Counted from the stretch's first letter, positions 31,645 to 40,933 are shown. The stretch: 64,000 nt of DNA from Streptomyces venezuelae (GCF_008642375.1 NZ_CP029194.1:4402001-4466000); one strand, 5' to 3'. Numbers and translations: made by a program. The notes: generated by a model not told the origin, from the sequence alone.

Positions 31645-33108
31645 TCAGACGACGATCGCATGGAGCGCCGCGCGCTCCGGCTCCGGGCCCGGCGCGTACT
31701 CCGCCCAGGCCGCCGCCAGCCTCCGTACCGCTTCCGTCAGGACCTCGGGCGGCGCGAGGAAGTGGAGCCTGAGGTGACGGAGACTGCCGCCGAGGGCGTC
31801 GGCCGTGGCGCCCGGGAGGACGGCGACCCCGTGCCGGAGGGCGAGTTGGGCGAAGGACACGCCGTCGCCGTGCGGCAGCCGTACCCACAGCGTCTGTCCG
31901 CCCGTCGTCGGCGCGCAGGACCAGGAGGGCAGCCGCCGGGCGAGCTCGGCCCTGAGGTGGTCGTGGCCGGCGCGCACCGCCGCCGTACGGGCGGCCAGGA
32001 CGGGCGTGAAGTCGTCGAGGAGGCGGATCGCGGCCAGTTGGGACGGGAGGTCGCTGCCCAGGTCGTGGAGGGCCTTCAGCCGGGCGAGGCGGGCGATCAG
32101 CGGCGCCGGCCCCCGGACCCAGCCGATCCGCAGCCCGCCCCACACCACCTTGCTCAGCGAGCCGACGGAGATCACCTCGCCGTAGGAGGAGAGGGACGGC
32201 GGCTCCGCCGCTCCGGTGTCGAAGGCCAGGTCGGCGAGGACCTCGTCGTCGACGAGCGGCACGCCCAGCGCGTTCGCCGCCTCGACGAGCCGGCGGCAGG
32301 CGAGCGACGGGAGGACGGTCCCGGTCGGGTTCTGGAAGCGGGGCACGACATAGGCGAGCGCGGGACGGTGACGCTCCATCACCCGCACCGCCTCCGCGAC
32401 GTCCACACCGTCGGGGCCCACCGCCACCGGCAGCGGTACGGCCGCCGCCTCCCGGAAGAGGTCCAGCGCCCCCGGATACGTCGGCGCTTCCACCAGCACC
32501 CCGTCGCCGGGCGCGAGCAGCAGCCGGGTCAGCAGCGAAAGCCCCTGCTGGGCGCCGGTGGTGACCAGGATCCGCTCCGGACCGGTCGGCACGCCCCGCG
32601 CCCCGTACCGCGCGGCGACCGCCGCCCGCAGCGCCCCGAGCCCCGCCGGGTGGTAGCCGAGGTCCGCGTCCGGCAGGACGAGGGAGCGGTACGCCTCCGC
32701 CAGCGCGGGCGGCGGCTGCGAGGGCGCGGCGCAGCTCAGCAGGATCACGTCGTCGGGCGACTCCAGGAGGTGCAGGAAGAGCGGGTTCGACGTCTCGGTC
32801 ACCCGGGGCCGCTCCGGCGCGAGCGCCGCCCGCGCGACCCGGGTACCACTGCCCTGGCGCCGTACGAGCCTGCCCTCCTGACGGAGCGTGTCGTACGCGG
32901 CGACGACCGTCGTACGGCCCACGGAGAGGGCCGACGCGAGCCGCCGGTCCGGGGGCAGCGCGGCGCCGGGCGGCAGCGCCCCCTCGTCGATCAGGCGGCG
33001 CAGCCGGGCGGCGAGCAGCAGGTAGAGCGGGCCGCGCCCGGCCGACCAGCGGCCGAGCCGGGCGACGAGCGCGTCGATCGTGTGTGGGGCGAGGCTGATC
33101 GGCTCCAT
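31645..33108 (-). CDS. MocR/PdxR-family regulator (GntR HTH fused to aminotransferase fold)
   Basis: This 487-residue fusion has an N-terminal winged helix (about 28-95, PGAALPPDRRLASALSVGRTTVV). An aminotransferase class I/II domain follows (about 115-480) with the PLP lysine Lys320 in SVGSLSKVVWGG. MocR proteins bind PLP to sense vitamin B6 or amino-acid-related substrates and regulate nearby genes. The trans-sulfuration gene starts 64 bases away on the opposite strand, and a clean inverted repeat lies between the two (33115-33134). The obvious targets are itself and that PLP enzyme. Confidence 0.85.
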   Translation of the reverse strand: MEPISLAPHTIDALVARLGRWSAGRGPLYLLLAARLRRLIDEGALPPGAALPPDRRLASALSVGRTTVVAAYDTLRQEGRLVRRQGSGTRVARAALAPERPRVTETSNPLFLHLLESPDDVILLSCAAPSQPPPALAEAYRSLVLPDADLGYHPAGLGALRAAVAARYGARGVPTGPERILVTTGAQQGLSLLTRLLLAPGDGVLVEAPTYPGALDLFREAAAVPLPVAVGPDGVDVAEAVRVMERHRPALAYVVPRFQNPTGTVLPSLACRRLVEAANALGVPLVDDEVLADLAFDTGAAEPPSLSSYGEVISVGSLSKVVWGGLRIGWVRGPAPLIARLARLKALHDLGSDLPSQLAAIRLLDDFTPVLAARTAAVRAGHDHLRAELARRLPSWSCAPTTGGQTLWVRLPHGDGVSFAQLALRHGVAVLPGATADALGGSLRHLRLHFLAPPEVLTEAVRRLAAAWAEYAPGPEPERAALHAIVV

Positions 33109-33114
33109 TGCCGA

Positions 33115-33134
33115 TCCAATCTGCCGGGATTGGA
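33115..33134. promoter_or_regulatory. Operator candidate between MocR and the trans-sulfuration gene
   Basis: TCCAATC at 33115-33121 and its exact complement GATTGGA at 33128-33134 are separated by 6 bases. The site sits 7 bases above the MocR start and 38 bases above the divergent enzyme start, a suitable place to control both promoters. Confidence 0.65.
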
Positions 33135-33171
33135 CCTGGGATGGCAAACGCCCTGTCCACAGACTGTCCGC

Positions 33172-34431
33172 ATGAGCCACGCCGACTCCGCTCCCGTCGC
33201 CCGCACCGCCGCCACCCACTCCGCCGCCCCCCACTCGGCTGCCGCGACCCGCCCCGAGACCCTCGCCGTGCACCCGCCCCACGTCGAGATCACCGGCAGC
33301 AGGCCCCTCGGCGTCCCGCTCCACCAGGGCCACGTCTTCGCCTTCGACTCGGCCGACGCCCTCGCCGAGGCCTTCACCTCCCCGGACACCTTCCTCTACA
33401 GCCGTCTCGGCAACCCCACCGTCCGCACCCTGGAGGACGCCGTGGCCCGCCTCGAAGGCGGGGCCGCCGGCCTCTCCTTCGCCTCCGGCATGGGCGCCGT
33501 CAACGGCGTCCTCCACGCCCTGCTCGGCAGCGGAGACCATGTCATCGCCCAGACCTGCCTGTACGGCGGTACGTACGCGGTCCTCACCGACCTCGCCACG
33601 CGCTGGGGCGTCGACGTCACCTACGTCTCCGGCACGGACCCGGAGGAGGTGCGGGCGGCCCTGCGCCCGGAGACCCGGCTCCTCTACCTGGAGACCATCG
33701 CCAACCCGACCACCCGCGTCTCCGACCTGCCCGCGCTCGCCGCCGTCGCGGGCGAGGCGGGGGTGCCGGTGGTCGTCGACAACACCTTCGCCTCCCCGCT
33801 GCTCTGCCGGCCCCTCCACCACGGCGCCGACATCGTCGTCCACTCCGCGACCAAGTACCTCGCGGGCCACGCGGACGTCCTCGGCGGCATCGCCGTCTTC
33901 AAGGACAGCGAGGTCCACCGCCGGGTCCGCCGCCACACGGTCGAACAGGGCGCGTCCACCGACCCGTTCGCCGCCTGGCTCACCCTGCGCGGCATGCAGA
34001 CCCTGTCGCTGCGCATCGAGCGCCAGTGCGCGAACGCCGCCGAGCTCGGCGCCCGGCTCGCCGCGCACCCGGCGGTCGCGGCCGTCCGGCACCCCGCGCT
34101 CGCGAGCCACCCGGACCGGGAGATCGCCGCGCGGCTGCTGCCGGACGGGGGCGGCGGGGTGATCTCGGTCGACCTCGCGGGCGGCCGGGAGGCGGGCCGG
34201 ATCTTCGTCGAGGCGGTACGGGTGGCATCGCTGAGCGTCTCCCTGGGCGATGTGAAGACCCTGGTCATGCACCCGGCCTCCACCTCGCACCACCAGCTCG
34301 ACGCCGAGGCCCTGGCGGCGGCGGGCATCGGCCCGGGCACGGTCAGGATCTCGGTCGGCATCGAGCACGTCGAGGACCTGTGGACGGACCTGGAGCAGGC
34401 CCTGGAACAGGTCCTGGCCAAGGCCGAGTAG
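33172..34431 (+). CDS. Cystathionine gamma-synthase/methionine gamma-lyase-type PLP enzyme
   Basis: The 419-residue protein is a trans-sulfuration (Cys/Met metabolism) PLP enzyme. Lys228 in VHSATKYLAGHAD is the Schiff-base lysine; the substrate-binding Tyr/Arg pair is in FLYSRLGNPTVRTLE. The C-terminal domain ends in ISVGIEHVEDLWTDLEQAL. Specificity (gamma-synthase, gamma-lyase or O-acetylhomoserine sulfhydrylase) cannot be decided from these motifs. A 35-residue Ala/Ser/His-rich leader precedes the core. Divergence from the MocR gene suggests B6- or sulfur-linked regulation. Confidence 0.84.
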   Translation: MSHADSAPVARTAATHSAAPHSAAATRPETLAVHPPHVEITGSRPLGVPLHQGHVFAFDSADALAEAFTSPDTFLYSRLGNPTVRTLEDAVARLEGGAAGLSFASGMGAVNGVLHALLGSGDHVIAQTCLYGGTYAVLTDLATRWGVDVTYVSGTDPEEVRAALRPETRLLYLETIANPTTRVSDLPALAAVAGEAGVPVVVDNTFASPLLCRPLHHGADIVVHSATKYLAGHADVLGGIAVFKDSEVHRRVRRHTVEQGASTDPFAAWLTLRGMQTLSLRIERQCANAAELGARLAAHPAVAAVRHPALASHPDREIAARLLPDGGGGVISVDLAGGREAGRIFVEAVRVASLSVSLGDVKTLVMHPASTSHHQLDAEALAAAGIGPGTVRISVGIEHVEDLWTDLEQALEQVLAKAE

Positions 34432-34447
34432 CCCACCCGCAGGCGGT

Positions 34448-34933
34448 TCAGTCCTCCCGCTCGGCCATGCGGATCACGCACACGGCCACGGCGACGAGCA
34501 GGGCCGCGTCCGCGTCCTCACGGACCACGTTCACGGCGTACGTCTCGCGGACGTGGAACCACTGCCGGGAGATGTGGGCCAGGAGCTCGCCGTCGTACTC
34601 GACGGTGAACTCCCGGTCCAGGATCCGCCCGCTGACGTCCAGTTCGGTGCCCTCGGCGAGGGTCACCCGGTAGTGGTTGCGCAGGAGCGACAGCCGCTTG
34701 CGGCGGATGCTCGCGAGGGGGCGCCCGTCCCGCTCGATCGTCATCGAGTCCCGCAGGCTGAACATCTTCTGGCGCAGGGTGATCAGGACCTGCCCGTCGG
34801 GGGCCTTCAGCTCCAGGGTGTCGCGCAGCCGCAGGGCCTTGCCGTCGACGAGGAAGGCGTGGCGGCCCTGCTCGTCCTCGATCCAGTAGTCGTCGCCGAT
34901 CGCGAAGATCTTGTCCCGTACGAGATATTTCAT
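34448..34933 (-). CDS. LURP-one-related (DUF567/Tubby-like) protein
   Basis: This 161-residue beta-rich protein has MKYLVRDKIFAIGDDYWIEDEQG at the start, matching the LURP-one/DUF567 family. These adopt a Tubby-like 12-stranded barrel with one central helix and may bind lipids or act as scramblase-like sensors. No catalytic residues are expected. ATG 34933 is clear. It converges with the trans-sulfuration gene 16 bases away. Confidence 0.82.
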   Translation of the reverse strand: MKYLVRDKIFAIGDDYWIEDEQGRHAFLVDGKALRLRDTLELKAPDGQVLITLRQKMFSLRDSMTIERDGRPLASIRRKRLSLLRNHYRVTLAEGTELDVSGRILDREFTVEYDGELLAHISRQWFHVRETYAVNVVREDADAALLVAVAVCVIRMAERED

Positions 34934-35016
34934 GCGGATATGCCTGCCCCGAAGTCCCGCACCTCACGCGGTGAACCTCACGCGGTGAACCTCACCCGCC
35001 CGGCCTCGCGAGCACC

Positions 35017-35769
35017 TCACACCCCGAAGTAGCGGATGAAGGCGTCCGGGGTCGCGCCGAGCATCTCGCCGAAGGGCGAGTTCAGCTGATGGATCAGCAG
35101 CACCGTGAACGCGATGAACCCGGAGAGACCCATCACCATCACCACGTGCGTCGTGCTCTTCTTGATCCCGAAGAGGAACATGAACGCCAGCGTCAGCGCG
35201 CCGCCGATGAGCAGGCCCGTCCACAGCACCGGGGAGAGCCGCTCCTGCGCCGCCGCCTCCCGGCCGCGCCGGGCGTCGTCGACGTAACCGAGCTGGGCGA
35301 GCACCTCCTGGGCCGCGATGTGCTCGGACACCTTGTCGGAGTCGGACACCTCGCTGGCGCGCCGCAGCTGTTCGAGCAGCGTCCAGCCGGAGGTGTCGAG
35401 GGGTTCGCGGGCGGCCATCGCCGGCCACTCGACGTCGACGACGTGGTTCGCGTACGAACGGGCCGTGTCGCGCAGCGGCTGCCGCAGGCCGGCGGGGAGC
35501 GCGTCCGCGAGCAGATAGGTCTGGTGCAGGGCGCTCGCCTCGGCCTGGACGTGGTCGGCCGCGGAGGAGCGGGTGTCCCAGACGGAGACCAGGCAGAGGC
35601 CGAGGACGACGGCGTAGAGGACGGACACCATCATGGCGATGTACTCGGCGACGTCCTCGCGGGGTTCGTCGTCCTCGCCGACCGGGAAGAGCCTGGTCTT
35701 GGCGACGACGCCGAGCGCGGCGACGAACGCGACGCCGAGGACGACGACCAGCGTCTCGAAGAGGGCCAC
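35017..35769 (-). CDS. DUF4239 membrane protein
   Basis: The 250-residue protein has two N-terminal TMs (about 5-22 and 42-65, VAEYIAMMVSVLYAVVLGL) and two C-terminal TMs (about 187-207, 213-232). They flank a cytoplasmic helical region (about 70-180) with alternating charged and Leu residues. DUF4239 proteins are bestrophin-like membrane proteins of unknown transport role. GTG 35769 begins 2 bases after the upstream stop, so it is coupled to the Gly-rich surface protein gene. Confidence 0.78.
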   Translation of the reverse strand: MALFETLVVVLGVAFVAALGVVAKTRLFPVGEDDEPREDVAEYIAMMVSVLYAVVLGLCLVSVWDTRSSAADHVQAEASALHQTYLLADALPAGLRQPLRDTARSYANHVVDVEWPAMAAREPLDTSGWTLLEQLRRASEVSDSDKVSEHIAAQEVLAQLGYVDDARRGREAAAQERLSPVLWTGLLIGGALTLAFMFLFGIKKSTTHVVMVMGLSGFIAFTVLLIHQLNSPFGEMLGATPDAFIRYFGV

Positions 35770-35771
35770 GG

Positions 35772-37205
35772 TCAGCCCCGCCGGTTGCCGAGGAGGGCCG
35801 CGGCGACGGCCGCGGGGATCAGGAGCAGCAGCAGGATGATCACGACGCTGAGCTCCCGCGCCTCCTGACTGCGGCGCCGCAGCCGCCCGAGGAAGCCCTC
35901 GTCGTCGAGAGCACCGGCACGGAGGACGGAGGGTGGCGCGGTGCCGCCGGACCGCTGCTCGGAGCCTAGGGGGACGGGGAGGGAAGCGCCCGGCGGCGAG
36001 GACGCTGTCGAGGGCGGTGGCGGAGGGAGTACGGGTACGGGAAGGGCTTCGGCTGCGACACCACCACGTCCAGGAGAAGCCACACCGGCAGCACCGGCAG
36101 CACCGGCAGGAGGAGCACCAGCCACACCCACAGCCCCAGGCGCCCCAGCAACCCCCACAGCCCCAGTCACACCGCCACCCCCAGTCACACCGCCACCCCC
36201 AGCCACACCGCCACCCCTTGCCACACCACCACCCCCAGCAGCAGACCCCCCAGGTGCCCCACCGCTCCCCGCCTTCGCCTTCGGCCGCGTCGTCGGCCCC
36301 GCCCGCCCGGCCGACGTCGCGACGCCCGCGCGCGCCGGGAGGGTGAAGACGGCCGAGGACCGGGCGGAGAGGGTGGGTGCGGGCAGGCGTTCGCCGCGGG
36401 GCCCGTAGGTGGTGACGCGGTCGCTGCCGGCGGCGACCCCGGTGCTCCGGTGGGTGCCAGGTGGCCGCCGTACGACGGCCGTGCAGCGGGCCGAGGCCCC
36501 GGGCGCGAGCAGGGCGACCGCCCCGGCGCCCGCCCCGCAGTCGGCGGTACCCGGCGCGAGGCCGAGACCCGGGTCCCCGATCCGTACCGCGTGGAGCGGC
36601 CGGTTCCCGTGGTTGGTCACGGTGTACGCGACGGTGGCCGACCCCCAGGCCACCCCGAGGCCCCGCCCGGTGCCCCCGCTCCGCCCCGGGGCCCCGAGGG
36701 TGACCCGTTCGGTGAGGCGGAGACTGCCGACGACCCCGGCGTACCCGGTGCGGGCGGTCGCGACGATCCGCCGCCGCAGGGACGGGATGTCGCCCTCCGC
36801 GCGCGCGGTGGCCCGGCGCTCCCCGCCGACCGCGCGGAACCGGGCGACGCACTCCAGCTTCCCGAGCGCGGCGAGCGTGCGCCCGGGGCAGCGCACGGCC
36901 CCGGCCGGCACGGCGGGATCGACGACCCGGACCCCGTACAGATGGGCCTCCCCGCTGTTCACGAGGCGGTACCGCTTCACGACCTGCGCCCCGACGCGTA
37001 CGGCGGGCGGCCGCAGTCCGCTGTGCCCCCGCCCGTTCACGGTCACGGTCATCCGCAGCGCCCCGTCCCCGGCCCCGCCCGCCCACGCCCCGGGCAGCCC
37101 GGGGAGGGCGAGACAGGGCAGGACGAGCAGCCCCACCAGGAGTCCGCTGCTCGCCCTCACCCGATGGCGGCAATAGTCAGATGATCTGCTCGCAAGCTCG
37201 GCCAT
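35772..37205 (-). CDS. Exported surface protein with Gly/Val repeats and C-terminal TM
   Basis: The protein has about 477 residues from ATG 37205; GTG 37160 and ATG 37214 are also possible. It has a signal peptide (LLVGLLVLPCLALPGLPGAWA), then two beta-rich Ig/DUF11-like repeats (about 50-290) with paired Cys residues. A low-complexity Gly/Val/Ala region with GGGGVT and GAVGVAGAP repeats comes next (about 320-375), then a Pro-rich stalk. The C-terminal TM (about 450-470, LSVVIILLLLLIPAAVAAALL) ends in GNRRG. This resembles surface-exposed, membrane-tethered proteins of actinobacteria. Function unknown; coupling to DUF4239 is visible. Confidence 0.65.
   Translation of the reverse strand: MAELASRSSDYCRHRVRASSGLLVGLLVLPCLALPGLPGAWAGGAGDGALRMTVTVNGRGHSGLRPPAVRVGAQVVKRYRLVNSGEAHLYGVRVVDPAVPAGAVRCPGRTLAALGKLECVARFRAVGGERRATARAEGDIPSLRRRIVATARTGYAGVVGSLRLTERVTLGAPGRSGGTGRGLGVAWGSATVAYTVTNHGNRPLHAVRIGDPGLGLAPGTADCGAGAGAVALLAPGASARCTAVVRRPPGTHRSTGVAAGSDRVTTYGPRGERLPAPTLSARSSAVFTLPARAGVATSAGRAGPTTRPKAKAGSGGAPGGSAAGGGGVARGGGVAGGGGVTGGGGVTGAVGVAGAPGAVGVAGAPPAGAAGAAGVASPGRGGVAAEALPVPVLPPPPPSTASSPPGASLPVPLGSEQRSGGTAPPSVLRAGALDDEGFLGRLRRRSQEARELSVVIILLLLLIPAAVAAALLGNRRG
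36065..36250. repeat. 18-bp tandem repeats inside the surface protein gene
   Basis: Several copies of an 18-bp unit, CACACCGCCACCCCCAGC and variants, lie in the region encoding the GGGGVT/GGGGVA stretch. The unit encodes six residues per copy, so copy-number change would lengthen or shorten the Gly-rich stalk without frameshift. Confidence 0.7.
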
Positions 37206-37305
37206 GCCCGCCATGCTGACCAGCCCCGCCTCGCGCCCCCACCCCCGGACACGCACCCCAGCCCCACCCGGCCCCCACTTTCCACCCGTACGGCACCCTT
37301 GACCC

Positions 37306-39099
37306 ATGACCGACTCCGCGCCCGCACCCGCGCCCCGACGTGCCCGTGTCCGCGCCCCCGAGCTGATCGGCAAGGGCGGCTGGCTGAACACGGGAGGAGA
37401 CGACCTCACTCTCGCCGACCTGCGAGGGAAGGTCGTTCTGCTCGATTTCTGGACCTTCTGCTGTGTGAACTGCCTGCACGTTCTCGACGAGCTGCGTGAT
37501 CTGGAGGAGAAGCACCGCGACACCCTCGTGATCGTGGGTGTGCACTCGCCGAAGTTCGTGCACGAGGCCGAGCACCAGGCCGTCGTCGACGCCGTCGAGC
37601 GGTACGAGGTGCATCACCCCGTGCTCGACGACCCGGAGCTCGCGACCTGGAAGCAGTACGCCGTGCGGGCCTGGCCGACGCTCGTCGTGATCGACCCCGA
37701 GGGGTACGTCGTCGCCCAGCACGCCGGTGAGGGGCACGCCAACGCGATCCGGACGCTCGTCGAGGAGCTGGAGGCCGAGCACGAGGCCAAGGGGACGCTG
37801 CGGCGCGGGGACGGGCCGTACGTGGCGCCGGAGCCCGTCGCCACCGATCTGCGGTTCCCCGGCAAGGCGGTCCTGCTGCCCTCCGGGAACCTCCTCGTCT
37901 CCGACACCACCCGGCACCAGCTCGTCGAGCTGGCCGCGGACGGGGAGACCGTCGTGCGGCGCATCGGCGAAGGGGTGTTCCGCGAGCCCCAGGGCCTCAC
38001 GCTGCTGCCCGACGGCAAGGTCGTCGTCGCCGACACCGTCAACCACGCCCTGCGCGTCTTCGACCCGGAGACCGGCGCGATCGAGATCGTCGCCGGCACC
38101 GGGAAGCAGTGGTGGCAGGGGTCCCCGACCTCCGGGCCCGCCCTGGAGGTGGACCTGTCCTCGCCGTGGGACGTCGCCTGGTGGCAGGGCAAGGTGTGGA
38201 TCGCCATGGCCGGCGTCCACCAGATCTGGACGTACGACCCCGAGAGCGGGACCGTCGAGGTCGCCGCCGGGACGACGAACGAGGGACTCGTCGACGGCCC
38301 GGCCGCCGAGGCCTGGTTCGCGCAGCCGTCCGGGCTCGCCGCCACCGAGGACCGGCTGTGGATCGCCGACTCCGAGACCAGCGCCGTCCGCTGGATCGAC
38401 ACCGACCGGGTCGTCCACACCGCCGTCGGCACCGGGCTCTTCGACTTCGGCCACCGGGACGGCGAGGCCGGTCAGGCCCTGCTCCAGCACCCGCTGGGCG
38501 TGACCGCCCTCCCCGACGGCTCGGTCGCGATCAGCGACACGTACAACCACGCCCTGCGCCGCTTCGACCCGGCCACCGGCGAGGTCAGCACCCTCGCGAC
38601 CGATCTCCGCGAGCCCAGCGACGCGGTCCTCGTCGGCGGCGACATCGTGGTCGTCGAGTCCGCCCGGCACCGGCTCACCCGGCTGCGCCTCCCCGAGGAG
38701 GCCGTCCAGGTCGAGGCGGTCGCCCACCGCACCCGGCGCGAGGCGACCGAGATCGCGCCCGGCCGGCTCCGCCTCGACGTCGTCTTCCAGGCCCCGACCG
38801 GGCAGAAGCTGGACGAGCGGTACGGCCCCTCGACCCGCCTGCTCGTCTCCTCGACCCCGCCGGAGCTGCTCCTCGGCGGCGAGGGCACGGGGACGGATCT
38901 CTTCCGGGAGCTCGACCTCAATCCGGAGCTCACCGAGGGCGTCCTGCATGTCTCGGCCATGGCCGCGTCCTGCGACGACGACCCGGCGAACGAGTACCCG
39001 GCCTGCCACGTCCACCAGCAGGACTGGGGTGTCCCGGTGAAGATCACGGAGACGGGCGCGGCCCGGCTGCCGCTGATCCTCGCCGGTATGGACGCGTAG
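37306..39099 (+). CDS. Thioredoxin-like/NHL-repeat protein (NHLRC2-like)
   Basis: The 597-residue cytoplasmic protein begins with a thioredoxin-like domain (about 15-155) containing WTFCCVNC, where Cys53 and Cys56 form the CxxC. Five or six NHL/beta-propeller repeats follow (about 170-470, with SDTTRHQLVELA, ADTVNHALRVFD, SDTYNHALRRFD). A C-terminal beta domain (about 475-595) ends near CHVHQQDWGVPV. Bacterial NHLRC2 relatives share this order. A redox-sensing or scaffold role is plausible but not proven. ATG 37306 is strong. Confidence 0.83.
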   Translation: MTDSAPAPAPRRARVRAPELIGKGGWLNTGGDDLTLADLRGKVVLLDFWTFCCVNCLHVLDELRDLEEKHRDTLVIVGVHSPKFVHEAEHQAVVDAVERYEVHHPVLDDPELATWKQYAVRAWPTLVVIDPEGYVVAQHAGEGHANAIRTLVEELEAEHEAKGTLRRGDGPYVAPEPVATDLRFPGKAVLLPSGNLLVSDTTRHQLVELAADGETVVRRIGEGVFREPQGLTLLPDGKVVVADTVNHALRVFDPETGAIEIVAGTGKQWWQGSPTSGPALEVDLSSPWDVAWWQGKVWIAMAGVHQIWTYDPESGTVEVAAGTTNEGLVDGPAAEAWFAQPSGLAATEDRLWIADSETSAVRWIDTDRVVHTAVGTGLFDFGHRDGEAGQALLQHPLGVTALPDGSVAISDTYNHALRRFDPATGEVSTLATDLREPSDAVLVGGDIVVVESARHRLTRLRLPEEAVQVEAVAHRTRREATEIAPGRLRLDVVFQAPTGQKLDERYGPSTRLLVSSTPPELLLGGEGTGTDLFRELDLNPELTEGVLHVSAMAASCDDDPANEYPACHVHQQDWGVPVKITETGAARLPLILAGMDA

Positions 39100-39444
39100 T
39101 CAGCGGACGAGACCCTGGTGCCTGGACGGCCGCCCGGCGGCGGCGTCCAGGCACCCGTCCACCCAGGCGGCCGGGTCGTGCACGGCCCGGTCGCCGCCCA
39201 TGCCCTGCCGCTCCATGCGCACGCACTCGCCGGCGAGCAGCGCCTTCGTCCGCGTGCCGTCCACGTCGTACCCGCGGATCCGGGACGCCATGACGAAGCC
39301 GCCCTCGTAGGCGATGTCCGTCCCCCACGGCGGCCGGTCGTTGTACGTGCCGATCAACACCCCCGCCACCGCCGTGGCGACCGCGACGGCGCCCCCGACA
39401 CCCGCGATGAACCTGCCCCGGGAGGGCCCCTCATGACGATGCAT
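39100..39444 (-). CDS. Small hypothetical protein with one membrane segment
   Basis: The 114-residue protein has a basic N-terminus, one hydrophobic segment (about 12-31, AGVGGAVAVATAVAGVLIG) and a soluble outer part with WGTDIAYEGGFVMASRIRGYD and two Cys. No known family was recognised. It stops at the base adjoining the NHL gene end (convergent, no gap). Confidence 0.6.
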   Translation of the reverse strand: MHRHEGPSRGRFIAGVGGAVAVATAVAGVLIGTYNDRPPWGTDIAYEGGFVMASRIRGYDVDGTRTKALLAGECVRMERQGMGGDRAVHDPAAWVDGCLDAAAGRPSRHQGLVR

Positions 39445-39502
39445 GAGGCGACCCTGCCAAGCGGCACCTTTCGCGGATGTTTCGCGGCAGGGCCGCTGGG
39501 CC

Positions 39503-40810
39503 TCAGCCCTCCAGGAAGGCGACGATCGCGTTCGCCAGGAGGTACGGGTCGTCCGCGCCGCACAGCTCGCGGGCGCTGTGCATCGAGAGGATCGCGACGC
39601 CGATGTCGACCGTCTGGATGCCGTGGCGGGCGGCGGTGATCGGGCCGATCGTCGTGCCGCACGGCATGTCGTTGTTGGAGACGAACGACTGCCAGGGCAC
39701 GCCCGCCTTCTCGCAGGCGGCGGCGAAGACGGCCCGGCCGCTGCCGTCGGTGGCGTACCGCTGGTTGACGTTCACCTTGAGGATCGGGCCGCCGTTGACG
39801 CGCGGGTGGTGCGTCGGGTCGTGGCGCTCCGCGTAGTTGGGGTGGACCGCGTGGCCGGTGTCGGAGGAGAGGCAGACCGTGCCGGCGAAGGCGCGGGCCC
39901 GGTCCTCGTAGGAGCCGCCGCGGGCGTAGACCGAGCGCTCCAGGACGTTGCCGAGGAGGGGGCCCTGGGCGCCGGTGTCGGCCTCGGAGCCGTTCTCCTC
40001 GTGGTCGAAGGCGGCGAGGACCGGGATGTACGGGAGGTCGTCGCGGCCCGCGAGGGAGGCGAGCGCGGCGACGGCGGCGTGGACGGAGAGCAGGTTGTCC
40101 ATGCGCGGTCCGGCGAGGAGCTCGCGGTCGCGGCCGAGGTAGGCGGGCGCCTCGACGGGGTGGACCATGAGGTCCCAGCCGGTGACGTCCTCGGCGTCGA
40201 CGCCGGCCTCGGCGGCGACGAAGGAGATCAGGTCGCCCTCGTGGACCTTGCCGATGCCCCACACGGGCTGCATGTGGCGCTGGCGCTCCAGCTTGAGGCC
40301 GTCGTTGGCCTGGCGGTCGAGGTGGATGGCGAGCTGGGGGACGCGCAGCAGCGGCCGGTCCACGTTGACGAGGCGGTGGCTTCCGTCGCGGAGGGTGAGG
40401 CGGCCGGCGAGGCCGAGGTCGCGGTCGAGCCAGGTGTTGAGCAGGGTCCCGCCGTAGATCTCGACGGCGACCTGGCGCCAGCCCTGGGCGCCCATGTCGG
40501 GGCGGGGCTTGACGCGCAGGTTGGGGGAGTCGGTGTGGGCGCCGACGATGCGGTACGGGGTGTGGGCGGAGGCGCCCTCCGGCACGTACCAGGCGATGAT
40601 CGCGCCGCCGCGGACCACGTACTTCCCGCCGCTCGTCCCGTCCCACTCGGCGGTCTCCTCGACGCGCCGGAAACCGGCCTTCTCCAGCCGGTCGGCGGCG
40701 GTCGCCACCGCGTGGTACGCCGACGGGGAGGCCGTCAGGAAGGAGATGAGGTCATCGGTGTGACCGCGGTCGAAGGGGCCGGCCGTGGGGCGGGAAGCTG
40801 CGCTGCTCAT
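39503..40810 (-). CDS. M18-family aspartyl/aminoacyl aminopeptidase
   Basis: This zinc aminopeptidase has 435 residues from ATG 40810, with AAGGTGG 5 bases upstream. An in-frame GTG at 40819 would add three residues. The dinuclear zinc site is visible: His in VGAHTDSPNLR (about 96), Asp/Glu in FDHEENGSEAD (about 259-269), and a further His in SMHSARELCG near the end. The family removes acidic or other N-terminal residues from peptides. It is single, between the small protein gene and the acyl-CoA dehydrogenase terminator. Confidence 0.88.
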   Translation of the reverse strand: MSSAASRPTAGPFDRGHTDDLISFLTASPSAYHAVATAADRLEKAGFRRVEETAEWDGTSGGKYVVRGGAIIAWYVPEGASAHTPYRIVGAHTDSPNLRVKPRPDMGAQGWRQVAVEIYGGTLLNTWLDRDLGLAGRLTLRDGSHRLVNVDRPLLRVPQLAIHLDRQANDGLKLERQRHMQPVWGIGKVHEGDLISFVAAEAGVDAEDVTGWDLMVHPVEAPAYLGRDRELLAGPRMDNLLSVHAAVAALASLAGRDDLPYIPVLAAFDHEENGSEADTGAQGPLLGNVLERSVYARGGSYEDRARAFAGTVCLSSDTGHAVHPNYAERHDPTHHPRVNGGPILKVNVNQRYATDGSGRAVFAAACEKAGVPWQSFVSNNDMPCGTTIGPITAARHGIQTVDIGVAILSMHSARELCGADDPYLLANAIVAFLEG

Positions 40811-40897
40811 GGGCTCCACCTTACGCAGGGGCCGGAACGCGGCTCCGGCGGCCGGGAGCTGAGCCTCCCCCCATGAACCGAGCCCGAAAAGGAAACA

Positions 40898-40933
40898 GCA
40901 CGGCCCGCCCCCCTCCCCGGGGACGGGCCGTGC
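40898..40933 (-). terminator. Terminator of the acyl-CoA dehydrogenase gene
   Basis: The arms GCACGGCCCG (40898-40907) and CGGGCCGTGC (40924-40933) form a 10-bp perfect stem, with CCCC/GGGG able to extend it inside the loop. It lies just past the stop on the minus strand. Confidence 0.8.

Noticed and set aside
31636..34431. A single 931-residue plus-strand protein from 31636
   Set aside because: The first 512 codons are the shadow of the MocR gene; the PLP enzyme begins at ATG 33172.
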